Shown in pieces: positions 8,200 through 16,429 of a stretch of DNA of 64,000 nt. A program made the position numbers and the translations under genes. The notes under the pieces were generated by a model, which worked only from the letters and a program-made list of their open reading frames with translations, searched no databases and had not been told where the DNA came from. The DNA lies in assembly GCF_009753675.1 (NCBI RefSeq), contig NZ_WQLV01000008.1, forward strand, positions 62,001 through 126,000, written 5' to 3'. How positions within the stretch are numbered: position 1 is the stretch's first letter; every line of letters starts with the position of its first letter. The stretch is from Parasedimentitalea huanghaiensis (lineage in GTDB: Bacteria; Pseudomonadota; Alphaproteobacteria; Rhodobacterales; Rhodobacteraceae).

Positions 8200-11100
8200 A
8201 TGGCGATGGAAAAGACATTCAACGCGGCCGAAGCCGAAGACCGGCTGTACAAGGCCTGGGACGAAGCTGGCTGTTTCAAGGCGGGGGCAAATGCCAAACC
8301 CGGGGCCTCTTCCTATTCTATCATGATCCCACCGCCCAATGTCACCGGTGTTCTACACATGGGCCATGCGTTCAACAACACTCTGCAAGACATCCTGATC
8401 CGCTGGAAGCGTATGCAGGGCTATGACACACTGTGGCAGCCCGGCACGGACCACGCCGGCATCGCGACGCAAATGGTAGTCGAGCGTGAGCTGGCCAAAG
8501 AGGGCAAGAAACGCACCGATTTCAGCCGTGAAGAGTTCCTGAGCAAAATCTGGGCCTGGAAAGAACAGTCCGGCGGCACTATTGTGGAGCAGTTGAAACG
8601 CCTTGGCGCGTCCTGCGACTTTGACCGTACCGCCTTCACCATGTCGGGTGCCAAAGGCGACACCCGTACAGGGCACGAGAACTCACCCAACTTCCACGAT
8701 GCCGTGATCAAGGTCTTTGTGGACATGTACAACAAGGGCCTGATCTATCGCGGCAAGCGGTTGGTCAACTGGGACCCGCATTTTGAGACCGCGATTTCTG
8801 ATTTGGAAGTCGAAAACATCGAAGTTGCCGGCCACATGTGGCACTTCAAATACCCGCTCGCTGGTGGCGCAACCTACACCTACGTCGAAAAAGACGAAGA
8901 CGGGAATGTCACGCTGACTGAAGAGCGCGACTATATCTCGATCGCCACCACCCGCCCTGAAACCATGCTGGGCGACGGCGCGGTTGCGGTGCACCCAAGC
9001 GACGAGCGTTACGCACCCATCGTTGGCTTGCTCTGCGAAATCCCGGTTGGCCCCAAGGCCCAGCGCCGCCTGATCCCGATCATCACCGATGACTACCCGG
9101 ACAAAGACTTTGGATCCGGCGCGGTGAAGATCACCGGGGCGCATGACTTCAACGACTATCAGGTTGCCAAACGTGGCGGCATTCCGATGTACAACCTGAT
9201 GGACACCAAGGCCAATATGCGCGCTGACGGCGCGCCCTATGTGGACGAGGCCGCCACCGCGCAGGCCATCGCCAATGGCGAGCAGGAGTTCACCGAGGCC
9301 TCGATCGCCGCAATGAACCTGGTGCCCGAGGAATATCGCGGTCTGGACCGGTTCGAGGCGCGCAAACGCGTGGTCGCAGATATCACCGCCGAAGGTTTGG
9401 CCGTGATGCAAACCATCACCAAGACAGTCAAAGACGAAGATGGCAACGAGACTGAGGTCACTGAGACCACGCCTTATGTCGAGAACAAGCCGATCATGCA
9501 GCCCTTTGGCGACCGCTCCAAGGTGGTGATCGAGCCGATGCTGACCGACCAGTGGTTTGTTGAGACCGACAAGATTGTCGGCCCGGCACTGGACGCGGTC
9601 AAGAATGGCGATGTAAAAATCCTGCCGGAAAGCGGCGAGAAGGTCTATTACCACTGGCTGGAAAACATCGAGCCCTGGTGCATCTCGCGCCAGCTGTGGT
9701 GGGGCCATCAGATCCCGGTTTGGTATGGGCCGGAAATTCAAGATGGCCCATCGTTCACAGCAGATCCAGACGCATTTTCGTCGGCCCCCATGAAAGCATT
9801 TTGTGCGCCATCTGAAGAAGAGGCCCTGCAACAGGCCCAAGAGTATTACAAAGAAACGTTGGGGACCAATGTAAGTGTCGGCACACTGTGGGACGATGCG
9901 ATTGCCAAAGGTGATGTATGCGGTGTATCGCGCAAGGAAACCGGTGAGTTAGCCGCAGTTGTGCTTGGGCGTGACCCTGACGTGCTGGACACCTGGTTCT
10001 CCTCCGGCCTCTGGCCCATCGGTACATTGGGCTGGCCCGAAGACACCGAAGAGCTGCAAAAATACTTCCCGACCTCAACCCTGGTCACCGGGCAGGACAT
10101 TCTGTTCTTCTGGGTTGCGCGGATGATGATGATGCAGATGGCGGTTCTGTCGGACCGTCCGGTTGCCGAAAAGATCCCGTTCGACACCGTCTACCTGCAT
10201 GGCCTTGTGCGCGACGCCAAGGGCAAAAAGATGTCGAAATCTACCGGCAACGTTGTCGACCCGCTGGAAATCATCGACGAATACGGCGCCGATGCGCTGC
10301 GCTTTACCAATGCGGCCATGGCCTCGCTTGGTGGCGTGTTGAAACTCGACATGAAACGGATCGAGGGCTATCGCAACTTTGTCACCAAGATCTGGCAGGC
10401 CTGTTCCTACGGTGACAGCCAGATTGATGCCTTCAGTGCCGAGCGTGGGGTCGAGCCGCCCAAGGCCACCCTGCCCCTGAACCGCTGGATCATTGGTGAG
10501 ATCGCCAAGCTGCGGGAAGAGGTTGATGGCGCGTTTGAGGCCTACCGCTTCAACGACGCCGCCAATGCGCTGTATTCGTTCTTCTGGAACAGCTTCTGCG
10601 CGCGGTATCTGGAATTCACCAAGCCGATCTTCTTTGCCGATGATCAGGCCGCCAAGGACGAAACCCAAGCCGTCTATGCCTGGGCCGTCGATCAGGCGCT
10701 GATCCTGATGCACCCGATCATGCCATTTGTGACCGAGGAAATCTGGAACGTCACCCAGGGCCGTGGCTACGAGGCTGGCGACGCTTCGCAGATGTTGGCA
10801 CATGGCACATGGCCAACCTACACGGCCGCTGATCTGGTCGATGCCGACGCCGAGCGCGAGATGAACTGGGTGATTGCCGTCATCGACAACATCCGCTCTG
10901 CCCGTGCGCAACTGAACGTGCCTGCCGGTGCCAAGGTGCCAATGCTGGTCACCGAGATTGACGACGCAGGCCAGGCTTACTGGGATCGCAATGGCGAGCT
11001 GATCAAACGCTTTGCACGGATCGAGAGCCTTGAGGCGACAGACACCCTGCCCAAGGGCTGCATTTCTATCGGTGCACCGGGTGCCTCGTTTGCCTTGCCA

Positions 11101-11325
11101 TTGGCTGACATCATTGATGTCGCGGCAGAAAAGGCCCGCCAGGAAAAGAACCTTGGCAAGCTGATGAAGGAACTGGGTGGCCTGCGCGGCCGGTTGAAGA
11201 ACCCCAAGTTTGCAGATTCCGCCCCCGCCGAAGTGGTCGCCGAAACCCGCGCCAACCTGGAGCTGCGCGAAGAGGAAGAAGCCAAGATCAAAGAGGCGCT
11301 GGCGCGTCTGTCAGAAATCGGCTGA
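8200..11325 (+). CDS. valS: Valyl-tRNA synthetase
   Basis: A 1041-aa class Ia synthetase charging tRNA-Val. The HIGH-type motif HMGH is at residues 53-56 after PPPNVTG, and KMSKS is at about 677-681. The editing domain, anticodon-binding domain and C-terminal coiled coil (AEKARQEKNLGKLMKELGG) follow in normal order. The start MAMEKTF at 8200 has AGGA upstream; an alternative ATG lies two codons on. Residues about 509-590, between WYGP and RDPDVLDTWFSS, form a variable insertion containing SRKETGELAAVVLGRD, longer than in E. coli ValS. The gene ends at a good intrinsic terminator. Confidence 0.97.
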   Translation: MAMEKTFNAAEAEDRLYKAWDEAGCFKAGANAKPGASSYSIMIPPPNVTGVLHMGHAFNNTLQDILIRWKRMQGYDTLWQPGTDHAGIATQMVVERELAKEGKKRTDFSREEFLSKIWAWKEQSGGTIVEQLKRLGASCDFDRTAFTMSGAKGDTRTGHENSPNFHDAVIKVFVDMYNKGLIYRGKRLVNWDPHFETAISDLEVENIEVAGHMWHFKYPLAGGATYTYVEKDEDGNVTLTEERDYISIATTRPETMLGDGAVAVHPSDERYAPIVGLLCEIPVGPKAQRRLIPIITDDYPDKDFGSGAVKITGAHDFNDYQVAKRGGIPMYNLMDTKANMRADGAPYVDEAATAQAIANGEQEFTEASIAAMNLVPEEYRGLDRFEARKRVVADITAEGLAVMQTITKTVKDEDGNETEVTETTPYVENKPIMQPFGDRSKVVIEPMLTDQWFVETDKIVGPALDAVKNGDVKILPESGEKVYYHWLENIEPWCISRQLWWGHQIPVWYGPEIQDGPSFTADPDAFSSAPMKAFCAPSEEEALQQAQEYYKETLGTNVSVGTLWDDAIAKGDVCGVSRKETGELAAVVLGRDPDVLDTWFSSGLWPIGTLGWPEDTEELQKYFPTSTLVTGQDILFFWVARMMMMQMAVLSDRPVAEKIPFDTVYLHGLVRDAKGKKMSKSTGNVVDPLEIIDEYGADALRFTNAAMASLGGVLKLDMKRIEGYRNFVTKIWQACSYGDSQIDAFSAERGVEPPKATLPLNRWIIGEIAKLREEVDGAFEAYRFNDAANALYSFFWNSFCARYLEFTKPIFFADDQAAKDETQAVYAWAVDQALILMHPIMPFVTEEIWNVTQGRGYEAGDASQMLAHGTWPTYTAADLVDADAEREMNWVIAVIDNIRSARAQLNVPAGAKVPMLVTEIDDAGQAYWDRNGELIKRFARIESLEATDTLPKGCISIGAPGASFALPLADIIDVAAEKARQEKNLGKLMKELGGLRGRLKNPKFADSAPAEVVAETRANLELREEEEAKIKEALARLSEIG

Positions 11326-11346
11326 CCCCACCAAAACACCACAAAA

Positions 11347-11374
11347 GGCGCCCGCCATTTGGTGGGCGTTTTTA
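11347..11374 (+). terminator. Intrinsic terminator of valS
   Basis: GGCGCCCGCCA and TGGTGGGCG form a stem with one G-T pair, followed directly by TTTTTA. It begins about 20 bases after the valS stop codon. Confidence 0.85.
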
Positions 11375-11410
11375 TGCGCGGTTGCAACATTCCCCACCAA
11401 GACCTGTCTG

Positions 11411-11438
11411 TGTAGGGTGTGTGCTTGCACGCACCATC
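11411..11438. repeat. GTGCGTGC palindrome, copy 3
   Basis: TGTAGGGTGTGTGC-TT-GCACGCACCATC is the same element as at 2131 and 23637, including the flanking TGTAGGG and CATCC. It lies 37 bases after the valS terminator and about 100 bases before the next gene. Confidence 0.8.
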
Positions 11439-11536
11439 CCCTGGCAACTGTGATACGGGGAAAAAATGTTCAAGCAACTCATTGATATGCACACAAATTT
11501 GTTCCAGCCTGCGCGCAGGAACTAAGGGAGAGACAA

Positions 11537-11830
11537 ATGCCAAAAGGATATTGGGTTGCCCATGTCGATGTTGACGACATGGATCGTTACAAAGACTACG
11601 TCGCTGCCAATGCGGCACCTTTTGCCGAGTTTGGAGCCCGGTTTCTGGTTCGCGGCGGTCAAAAAGAGGTGCGCGAGGGTCAGACACGCGCCCGCACCGT
11701 GGTGATTGAATTTCGCGACTATGCCACCGCGAAAGCCTGCTATGACTCTGTGTCTTATCAAGATGCCAAAGCTCTGCGAGACCCGGTTTCCACCGGCGAC
11801 ATGGAGATCATTGAAGGCTATGGTAGCTAA
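11537..11830 (+). CDS. DUF1330 domain protein
   Basis: A 97-aa protein of the DUF1330 dimeric alpha/beta-barrel (ferredoxin-like) family. The pattern is recognisable: GYWVAHVDVDDMDRYKDYV at the N-terminus, a central RFLVRGG strand, VVIEFRDYATAKACYDS, and the end segment YQDAKALRDP. Length is typical. The start has GGGAGAGA upstream. No enzymatic function is established for the family. It stands alone, 36 bases before the TerB pair. Confidence 0.88.
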   Translation: MPKGYWVAHVDVDDMDRYKDYVAANAAPFAEFGARFLVRGGQKEVREGQTRARTVVIEFRDYATAKACYDSVSYQDAKALRDPVSTGDMEIIEGYGS

Positions 11831-11866
11831 AACGCACTCTCTTGATCAGTCCTCGCGGAGACCGCC

Positions 11867-12334
11867 ATGCCAATGTTGAAAAAACTGTTTCAGGCCATTC
11901 GTCCCAAAGGACAAGTGGTGCTGCCCGATCCGGACGCCGAACTGGCTTTGGGCGCCTTGCTGGTTCGGGTGGCGCAATCGGATCGCGAATACCAGCTTGA
12001 AGAAATCAGCTTGATCGACCGGATCCTGGCCCGGCTCTACCAGCACAACGCTATTGAAGCCGCCAAGGTTCGCGCCACCTGTGAAAAGCTGCAGGCAGCC
12101 GCACCGGAAAGTGATACGTTTGGGCGGTTGATCCGCGAAACCACCGGCATCGAAGAACGGCTGGCCGCGATGGACGCCCTGTGGGAAGTGGTACTGGCAG
12201 ATAACAAAGAGCACCCGGGCGAAGTCACCATCGTCGAGGAAATCCGCCGGGCAATGGGACTGTCTTATGCCGACAGCCAGACCGCTCGCGCCAAAGCCAA
12301 AGCCAAACTCATATCTCTGTCAGAGGAAAACTGA
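11867..12334 (+). CDS. TerB-family protein (first of a tandem pair)
   Basis: A 155-aa all-helical TerB (tellurite-resistance-like) domain protein. ALGALLVRVAQSDREYQLEEISLIDRIL (residues 24-51) and ERLAAMDALWEVVLADNKEHPGE (about 97-119) are the two acidic-helix motifs that bind metal in TerB. The C-terminal segment ends in a lysine/alanine-rich helix. It overlaps the next TerB gene by one base, so the two are translationally coupled. There is no terA, terC, terD or terE gene near, so a role in tellurite resistance should not be assumed. The likely role is metal- or membrane-associated. Confidence 0.82.
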   Translation: MPMLKKLFQAIRPKGQVVLPDPDAELALGALLVRVAQSDREYQLEEISLIDRILARLYQHNAIEAAKVRATCEKLQAAAPESDTFGRLIRETTGIEERLAAMDALWEVVLADNKEHPGEVTIVEEIRRAMGLSYADSQTARAKAKAKLISLSEEN

Positions 12335-12774
12335 TGTTCAAGGACTTGCTGAACAAGCTATTGCAACCGATCCCTTCTGCGCTGGACCCTCAGGATGCCC
12401 GTTTGGCGCTCACCGCACTCTTGGTACGTATTGCCCGCTCTGATCACAATTACGCCGATGTTGAGCAGGACCGGATAGACCGCATTATTGCCGCCCGCTA
12501 TGGGCTTGATATGGGCGGCGCCATCATTCTGCGCGAACAGGCCGAGGCAATGGAGGCCGAGGCCCCTGATACGGTGCGTTTCACCCGCGCCATCAAAGAA
12601 GCAGTGGCCTATGAGGACCGCATAGCGGTGATCGAGGCACTGTGGCAGGTGGTGCTTGCCGATGGTGAGCGAGACGATAGCGAAGATGCCATTTTGCGAC
12701 TCTCCACCAATCTATTGGGTGTGAGCGACATCGACAGCGCCCAGGCCCGGCAACGAATGGAGCGCGCGCTGTGA
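12334..12774 (+). CDS. TerB-family protein (second of a tandem pair)
   Basis: A 146-aa paralogue of the preceding protein. It has the same layout: ALTALLVRIARSDHNYADVEQDRIDRII near residues 28-55 and DRIAVIEALWQVVLADGERDDSED near 93-116. Start and stop codons overlap those of its neighbours, with TGATG at 12332 and GTGA at 12771. The three genes 11867-13541 are therefore one operon. The pair probably arose by duplication and diverged. Confidence 0.82.
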   Translation: MFKDLLNKLLQPIPSALDPQDARLALTALLVRIARSDHNYADVEQDRIDRIIAARYGLDMGGAIILREQAEAMEAEAPDTVRFTRAIKEAVAYEDRIAVIEALWQVVLADGERDDSEDAILRLSTNLLGVSDIDSAQARQRMERAL

Positions 12775-13541
12775 TTGCCCATCTCGGAATGTATGACCGT
12801 CCAGAAACTGCGGCTGCAAATGACGCTTATTGGGATGCCATTCGGGCGCAACTTGGGTTTGGTCCGGATAGTCTGACCCGTGACGCAGATCCCTGGCAGA
12901 TCTGGCGCTCTCCTGATCTGTTGCTGGCACAGACCTGTGGCATGCCCTATCGCACCCGTCTCTATAGCGACGTCCAGCTGATTGGTGCACCTGATTATGG
13001 CCTGCCCGGCTGTCAGCCGGGATATTATAATAGCGTTATCGTCGCGCACCGGGATCGGGCTGGCGCCAAGCTTGGCGATTTTGACGGACAGCGCTTTGCC
13101 TATAATGATTCGCTGTCTCAATCCGGTTGGGCTGCCCCGATCACCCATATGAGATCTCACAACTTGATGCCCGGTGAACTCATGGAAACCGGTGGACATC
13201 AAGCATCGGCGCAGGTCGTTGCCGAAGGCGGGGCCGACTTTGCCGCCCTGGATGCACTGTCTTGGGAGATGATCCAGCGATATGATGCTTTCGCCAACGA
13301 CCTGGTAGAACTGACCCGCACAGAGCCCACACCCGCGCTTCCCTACATCACCGCTATGGGACGTGATGCAAAGCCGCTTTTCCTGGCGATACAAGCCGCC
13401 ATCTCAGAATTGTCAGACACCCACCGCACAATCCTGCACCTAAAGGGAGTGGAGGCAATACCAGCCACTGATTATCTCGCGGTACCCACGCCTTTAGGCC
13501 CTGCCCTGATGCGTCACCAAGGGCGTGACCCACAAATGTAG
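12771..13541 (+). CDS. PhnD-like phosphate/phosphonate-binding protein without signal peptide
   Basis: A 256-aa protein of the PhnD-like periplasmic-binding fold. It shows YNSVIVAHRDRAGAKLGDFDGQ near residue 85, the family segment FAYNDSLSQSGW, and later ETGGHQASAQVVAEGGADFAALDALSW, which is typical of PhnD and phosphite-binding proteins. No signal peptide or lipobox is present: the protein begins MIAHLGMYDRPE. The GTG start at 12771 overlaps the upstream stop. No permease or ATPase follows. It may be a cytosolic ligand-binding protein or an enzyme-like relative, and its partnership with TerB proteins is unexplained. Confidence 0.8.
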   Translation: MIAHLGMYDRPETAAANDAYWDAIRAQLGFGPDSLTRDADPWQIWRSPDLLLAQTCGMPYRTRLYSDVQLIGAPDYGLPGCQPGYYNSVIVAHRDRAGAKLGDFDGQRFAYNDSLSQSGWAAPITHMRSHNLMPGELMETGGHQASAQVVAEGGADFAALDALSWEMIQRYDAFANDLVELTRTEPTPALPYITAMGRDAKPLFLAIQAAISELSDTHRTILHLKGVEAIPATDYLAVPTPLGPALMRHQGRDPQM

Positions 13542-13925
13542 GCGCGCGCTTCTCGTGTCGATCCTATTGCAGCGCAGCTAAGATCGCAGGTGCAGAGTGT
13601 CATCATTTTGTGACGCAAGATATCTACTTGGAAGGCACACCGTAACGGTTACCAGCTGTACCAACGGGGCATCCAGCAAGCGGGGACACAAACTTTCCCT
13701 GTCTTTCGAGGCTACCGCCTGTGGCCATCTGCCGTTCGCAAGCCGAACACAGCTCGACGATTTTTTGGAAAGATCAGTTTCCAAAATCTTCAACCTTCCG
13801 TTCCGACCTGCTCAGCCGCCAAAACGCCTCTTTGCACGCTGTATTAATCGTTTTGCGCATTGCATTGGCTCCATTTTTAGGTCCAATACTGTCGTCAACT
13901 TAACAGCTAGCGGATATTTTAAACC
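13542..13925. other. 384-base intergenic region upstream of the ABC importer
   Basis: No convincing gene is present. It holds a perfect 9-bp inverted repeat, TTTTGGAAA-GATCAG-TTTCCAAAA, at 13763-13786, and a smaller palindrome GTAAC-G-GTTAC at 13641-13651. The first could be an operator or a transcript-end hairpin for the PhnD-like operon. Open frames in this region have no family-like sequence. Confidence 0.5.
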
Positions 13926-14699
13926 TTGACTGACGAAACACCTGTTCTGGAAATTCGCAACCTGCACAAATCTTATGGCGAACTTGAAGTCATTAAAGGT
14001 GTAGATATCACCGCACATCGTGGCGATGTGGTATCGCTGATCGGTTCATCCGGCTCCGGTAAGTCCACCCTCTTACGTTGCTGCAACCTGTTGGAAGACA
14101 GTCAACAGGGTAACATCCTGTTCAAAGGCGAACCAATTTCTTGGCATGGGACCGGGCTGGCCCGACGTCCAGCGGACGCAAAACAGGTGCTGCGAATCCG
14201 CACCAATCTGTCGATGGTCTTTCAACAGTTCAACCTGTGGGCCCATATGACCATCCTGCAAAACGTAATGGAAGCGCCAGTGACCGTTCTGCGACGTGAC
14301 CGGGATGAAGCCGAAGCCGCCGCCCGTCAGTATCTAGACAAGGTCGGCATCGGCGACAAATGTGATGTGTTCCCTGCTCAGCTCTCTGGTGGGCAACAAC
14401 AACGCGCCGCCATTGCCCGGGCCCTGTGCATGGAGCCCGAAGCCCTGCTGTTCGACGAACCCACGTCGGCACTGGATCCTGAGCTGGAACAAGAAGTCGT
14501 CAAGGTGATCAAGGATCTCGCCGCGGAAGGCCGTACCATGATGATCGTTACCCACGATATGAAGCTGGCCGCAGATGTGTCGGACCACGTAGTGTTTCTG
14601 CACAAGGGCCTAATCGAGGAACAGGGCAGCCCAGACGAAGTATTTGGCAACACCCAATCCGAACGTTTGCGCGGCTTCCTGTCCGCCACCCGCCACTAA
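13926..14699 (+). CDS. Amino-acid-type ABC transporter ATP-binding protein
   Basis: A 257-aa ATPase of the HisP/GlnQ/OccP class. Walker A GSSGSGKST is at residues 40-48, LSGGQQQR near 154-161, and Walker B LLFDEPTSALDPE near 174-186. The segment MVFQQFNLWAHMTILQNV and the insert with GEPISWHGTG are typical of histidine/octopine-type systems. The start is probably TTG at 13926, giving MTDETPVLEIRNLHKSYG; no nearby ATG fits. It heads a four-gene importer operon and most likely powers uptake for the gamma-glutamyl-amine genes that follow. Confidence 0.92.
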   Translation: MTDETPVLEIRNLHKSYGELEVIKGVDITAHRGDVVSLIGSSGSGKSTLLRCCNLLEDSQQGNILFKGEPISWHGTGLARRPADAKQVLRIRTNLSMVFQQFNLWAHMTILQNVMEAPVTVLRRDRDEAEAAARQYLDKVGIGDKCDVFPAQLSGGQQQRAAIARALCMEPEALLFDEPTSALDPELEQEVVKVIKDLAAEGRTMMIVTHDMKLAADVSDHVVFLHKGLIEEQGSPDEVFGNTQSERLRGFLSATRH

Positions 14700-14739
14700 T
14701 ACAAGACTACAAAAAACCACACTAACTGGGAGAACTACT

Positions 14740-15447
14740 ATGAAATCACTGTTTTTGGGCACAGCGGCCCTCGCACTTAGCGCAGGTCTGGCCATGGCCG
14801 ACACCGTTCGTCTGGGCACCGAGGGCGCCTACCCTCCATACAACTTCCTGAACGATGCCGGCGAAGTTGATGGTTTTGAGCGTGAGCTGGGCGACGAGCT
14901 GTGCAAACGCGCTGGCCAAACTTGCGAATGGGTCACCAACGACTGGGATTCGATCATCCCTAACCTGACTTCGGGCAACTACGACGCCATCATCGCTGGC
15001 ATGTCGATCACCGCCGAGCGCGCCGAAGTTGTAAACTTCACGCAGGGCTACACTCAGCCTTCGCCATCGTCTTATGCTGCGATGTCAGCTGACGTTGACC
15101 TGAAGACAGCTGTGATTGCAGCTCAGGCTTCGACCATTCAGTCGGCTCATGTTGCCGAGTCTGGCGCTACGCTGGTTGAATTCCCAACCCCAGATGAAAC
15201 CATTGCTGCGGTTAAGTCCGGCGAAGCTGACGCGGTTCTGTCCGACAAAGACTTCCTGAACCCAATCGTCGCTGAAACCGATCTGATGCTGATCGAAGAC
15301 ATCTACCTGGGCGGCGGCATCGGCATGGCCTTCCGCAAGTCTGACTCAGAGCTGCATGCCAAGTTCGACGCAGCGATTGCTTCGATGAAAGAAGACGGCT
15401 CGCTGAACGCTATGCTGGACAAGTGGGAGATCGAGGGCAAGTTCTGA
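14740..15447 (+). CDS. ABC transporter periplasmic substrate-binding protein (polar amino acid type)
   Basis: A 235-aa binding protein of family 3 (PBP type 2). Residues 1-20 are a signal peptide ending AGLAMA before DTVRLGTEGAYPPYNF, the usual mature start. SGNYDAIIAGMSITAERAEVVNFT matches the conserved ligand-binding region. The start at 14740 has GGGAGAA upstream and lies 40 bases after the ATPase gene. Similar proteins bind arginine, lysine, ornithine, histidine or octopine. The neighbours here would also fit an amine or gamma-glutamyl-amine ligand, which is inference. Confidence 0.92.
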   Translation: MKSLFLGTAALALSAGLAMADTVRLGTEGAYPPYNFLNDAGEVDGFERELGDELCKRAGQTCEWVTNDWDSIIPNLTSGNYDAIIAGMSITAERAEVVNFTQGYTQPSPSSYAAMSADVDLKTAVIAAQASTIQSAHVAESGATLVEFPTPDETIAAVKSGEADAVLSDKDFLNPIVAETDLMLIEDIYLGGGIGMAFRKSDSELHAKFDAAIASMKEDGSLNAMLDKWEIEGKF

Positions 15448-15474
15448 TCGCCCTGATCTAACATCAAGACCTGC

Positions 15475-15498
15475 GAGAGGGGGCCCTGCCTCCTCTCC
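15475..15498 (+). promoter_or_regulatory. Stem-loop between binding-protein and permease genes
   Basis: GAGAGGGGG and CCTCCTCTC pair with one mismatch around a short loop, without a T run after it. A stem here is a common way to stabilise the abundant binding-protein mRNA relative to the downstream permease mRNA. That role is inferred from position. Confidence 0.45.
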
Positions 15499-15547
15499 TA
15501 CTACCTTCCGTTGCTATTCAGCTCGGCGCTAGACTACGAGGCACACC

Positions 15548-16429
15548 ATTTTCTCCTATTGCTCAGATCCTGCCACCCTCGAGGGCATCAAATGGTTAAG
15601 CTGTTACCTGACCACCGGTAAACACATGTCCTTTTACACCTCATTTGGGACAGTTCTATTGCTGCTGGCCATCACCGCTCCGACCGCAATGGCGGTGGGC
15701 TTTGGCGGTGCAATGGCTGCACGCGCCCGATTTGCACCGCTTAGCTGGCTGGGCAAGGGTTACATCGCCATTGTCCGGGGGGTCCCCGACATTGCTTTCT
15801 TCATGTTCTTTGTCATTGCGCTGGACCAGGGCATTGAATGGCTGCTCCACAAAGTCAAATGTCCGGATTGGGATGAGCCCATTCGTCAGGGCAGTGATTT
15901 TGTCGTCTGTGACATCGCCAAAATGCCGCTGGGATCGTCACCGCAATGGATGCACGAGACCTATGGGTTCTCGCTTGCAGTTATAACCTTTGCCATCGTT
16001 TTTGGCGCTTTTGCCGCCAACGTTTTGTATGGTGCGATGCGCGCCGTTCCCCATGGTCAGATCGAAACCGCCGAAGCCTATGGCATGACACACCGCCAGA
16101 CGTTTTGGCGTATCCTGGTGCCGCAGATGTGGGTCTATGCTCTGCCGGGCCTATCAAACCTTTGGATGGTTTTGATCAAGGCTACACCACTGTTGTTCCT
16201 GCTGGGCGTCGAAGACATTGTCTACTGGGCCCGCGAGCTGGGTGGTTCCAAGACCGCAAAATTCACCGCCTACCCGCATGAAGACTGGCGTATGTGGTAT
16301 TTCCTAGCGCTCCTGATTTTCTATCTCGCCTTTACCAAGGTCTCTGAGGTGGTTCTGGAAAAGCTGATGAAACGCCTGTCGCACGGGCAAGCCACCCTGG
16401 GTGGTGAAGCGCAAAGGAAAGCGTCATGA
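15548..16429 (+). CDS. ABC transporter permease (first), probable ATT start
   Basis: An amino-acid-type membrane permease with about five to six membrane segments and the EAA loop EAYGMTHRQTFWRILVPQMW. From ATT at 15548 it has 293 residues; from ATG at 15626 it has 267. I prefer 15548 because the 26 upstream codons (FSYCSDPATLEGIKWLSCYL onward) read as family-like protein, an in-frame stop lies at 15530, and GAGG stands 6 bases before ATT. No ATG, GTG or TTG occurs in frame between 15533 and 15626. The insert KVKCPDWDEPIRQGSDFVVC has two cysteines in a periplasmic loop. Its stop overlaps the next start by 4 bases. Confidence 0.85.
   Translation: MFSYCSDPATLEGIKWLSCYLTTGKHMSFYTSFGTVLLLLAITAPTAMAVGFGGAMAARARFAPLSWLGKGYIAIVRGVPDIAFFMFFVIALDQGIEWLLHKVKCPDWDEPIRQGSDFVVCDIAKMPLGSSPQWMHETYGFSLAVITFAIVFGAFAANVLYGAMRAVPHGQIETAEAYGMTHRQTFWRILVPQMWVYALPGLSNLWMVLIKATPLLFLLGVEDIVYWARELGGSKTAKFTAYPHEDWRMWYFLALLIFYLAFTKVSEVVLEKLMKRLSHGQATLGGEAQRKAS

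Noticed and set aside
8683-9840. Long open frame on the minus strand inside valS (385 codons)
   Set aside because: It lies wholly antisense to a certain tRNA synthetase gene. Its product is rich in Gly, Val and His without any family motif, and there is no ribosome site. Such frames are normal in GC-rich DNA.
11867-12774. Tellurite-resistance operon
   Set aside because: Only TerB-fold proteins occur; TerA, TerC, TerD and TerE are missing, so a tellurite role is not supported.
13597-13929. Plus-strand frame of 110 codons before the ABC ATPase gene
   Set aside because: No ribosome site, no family likeness, and it overlaps the ATPase start; the region is better read as regulatory.
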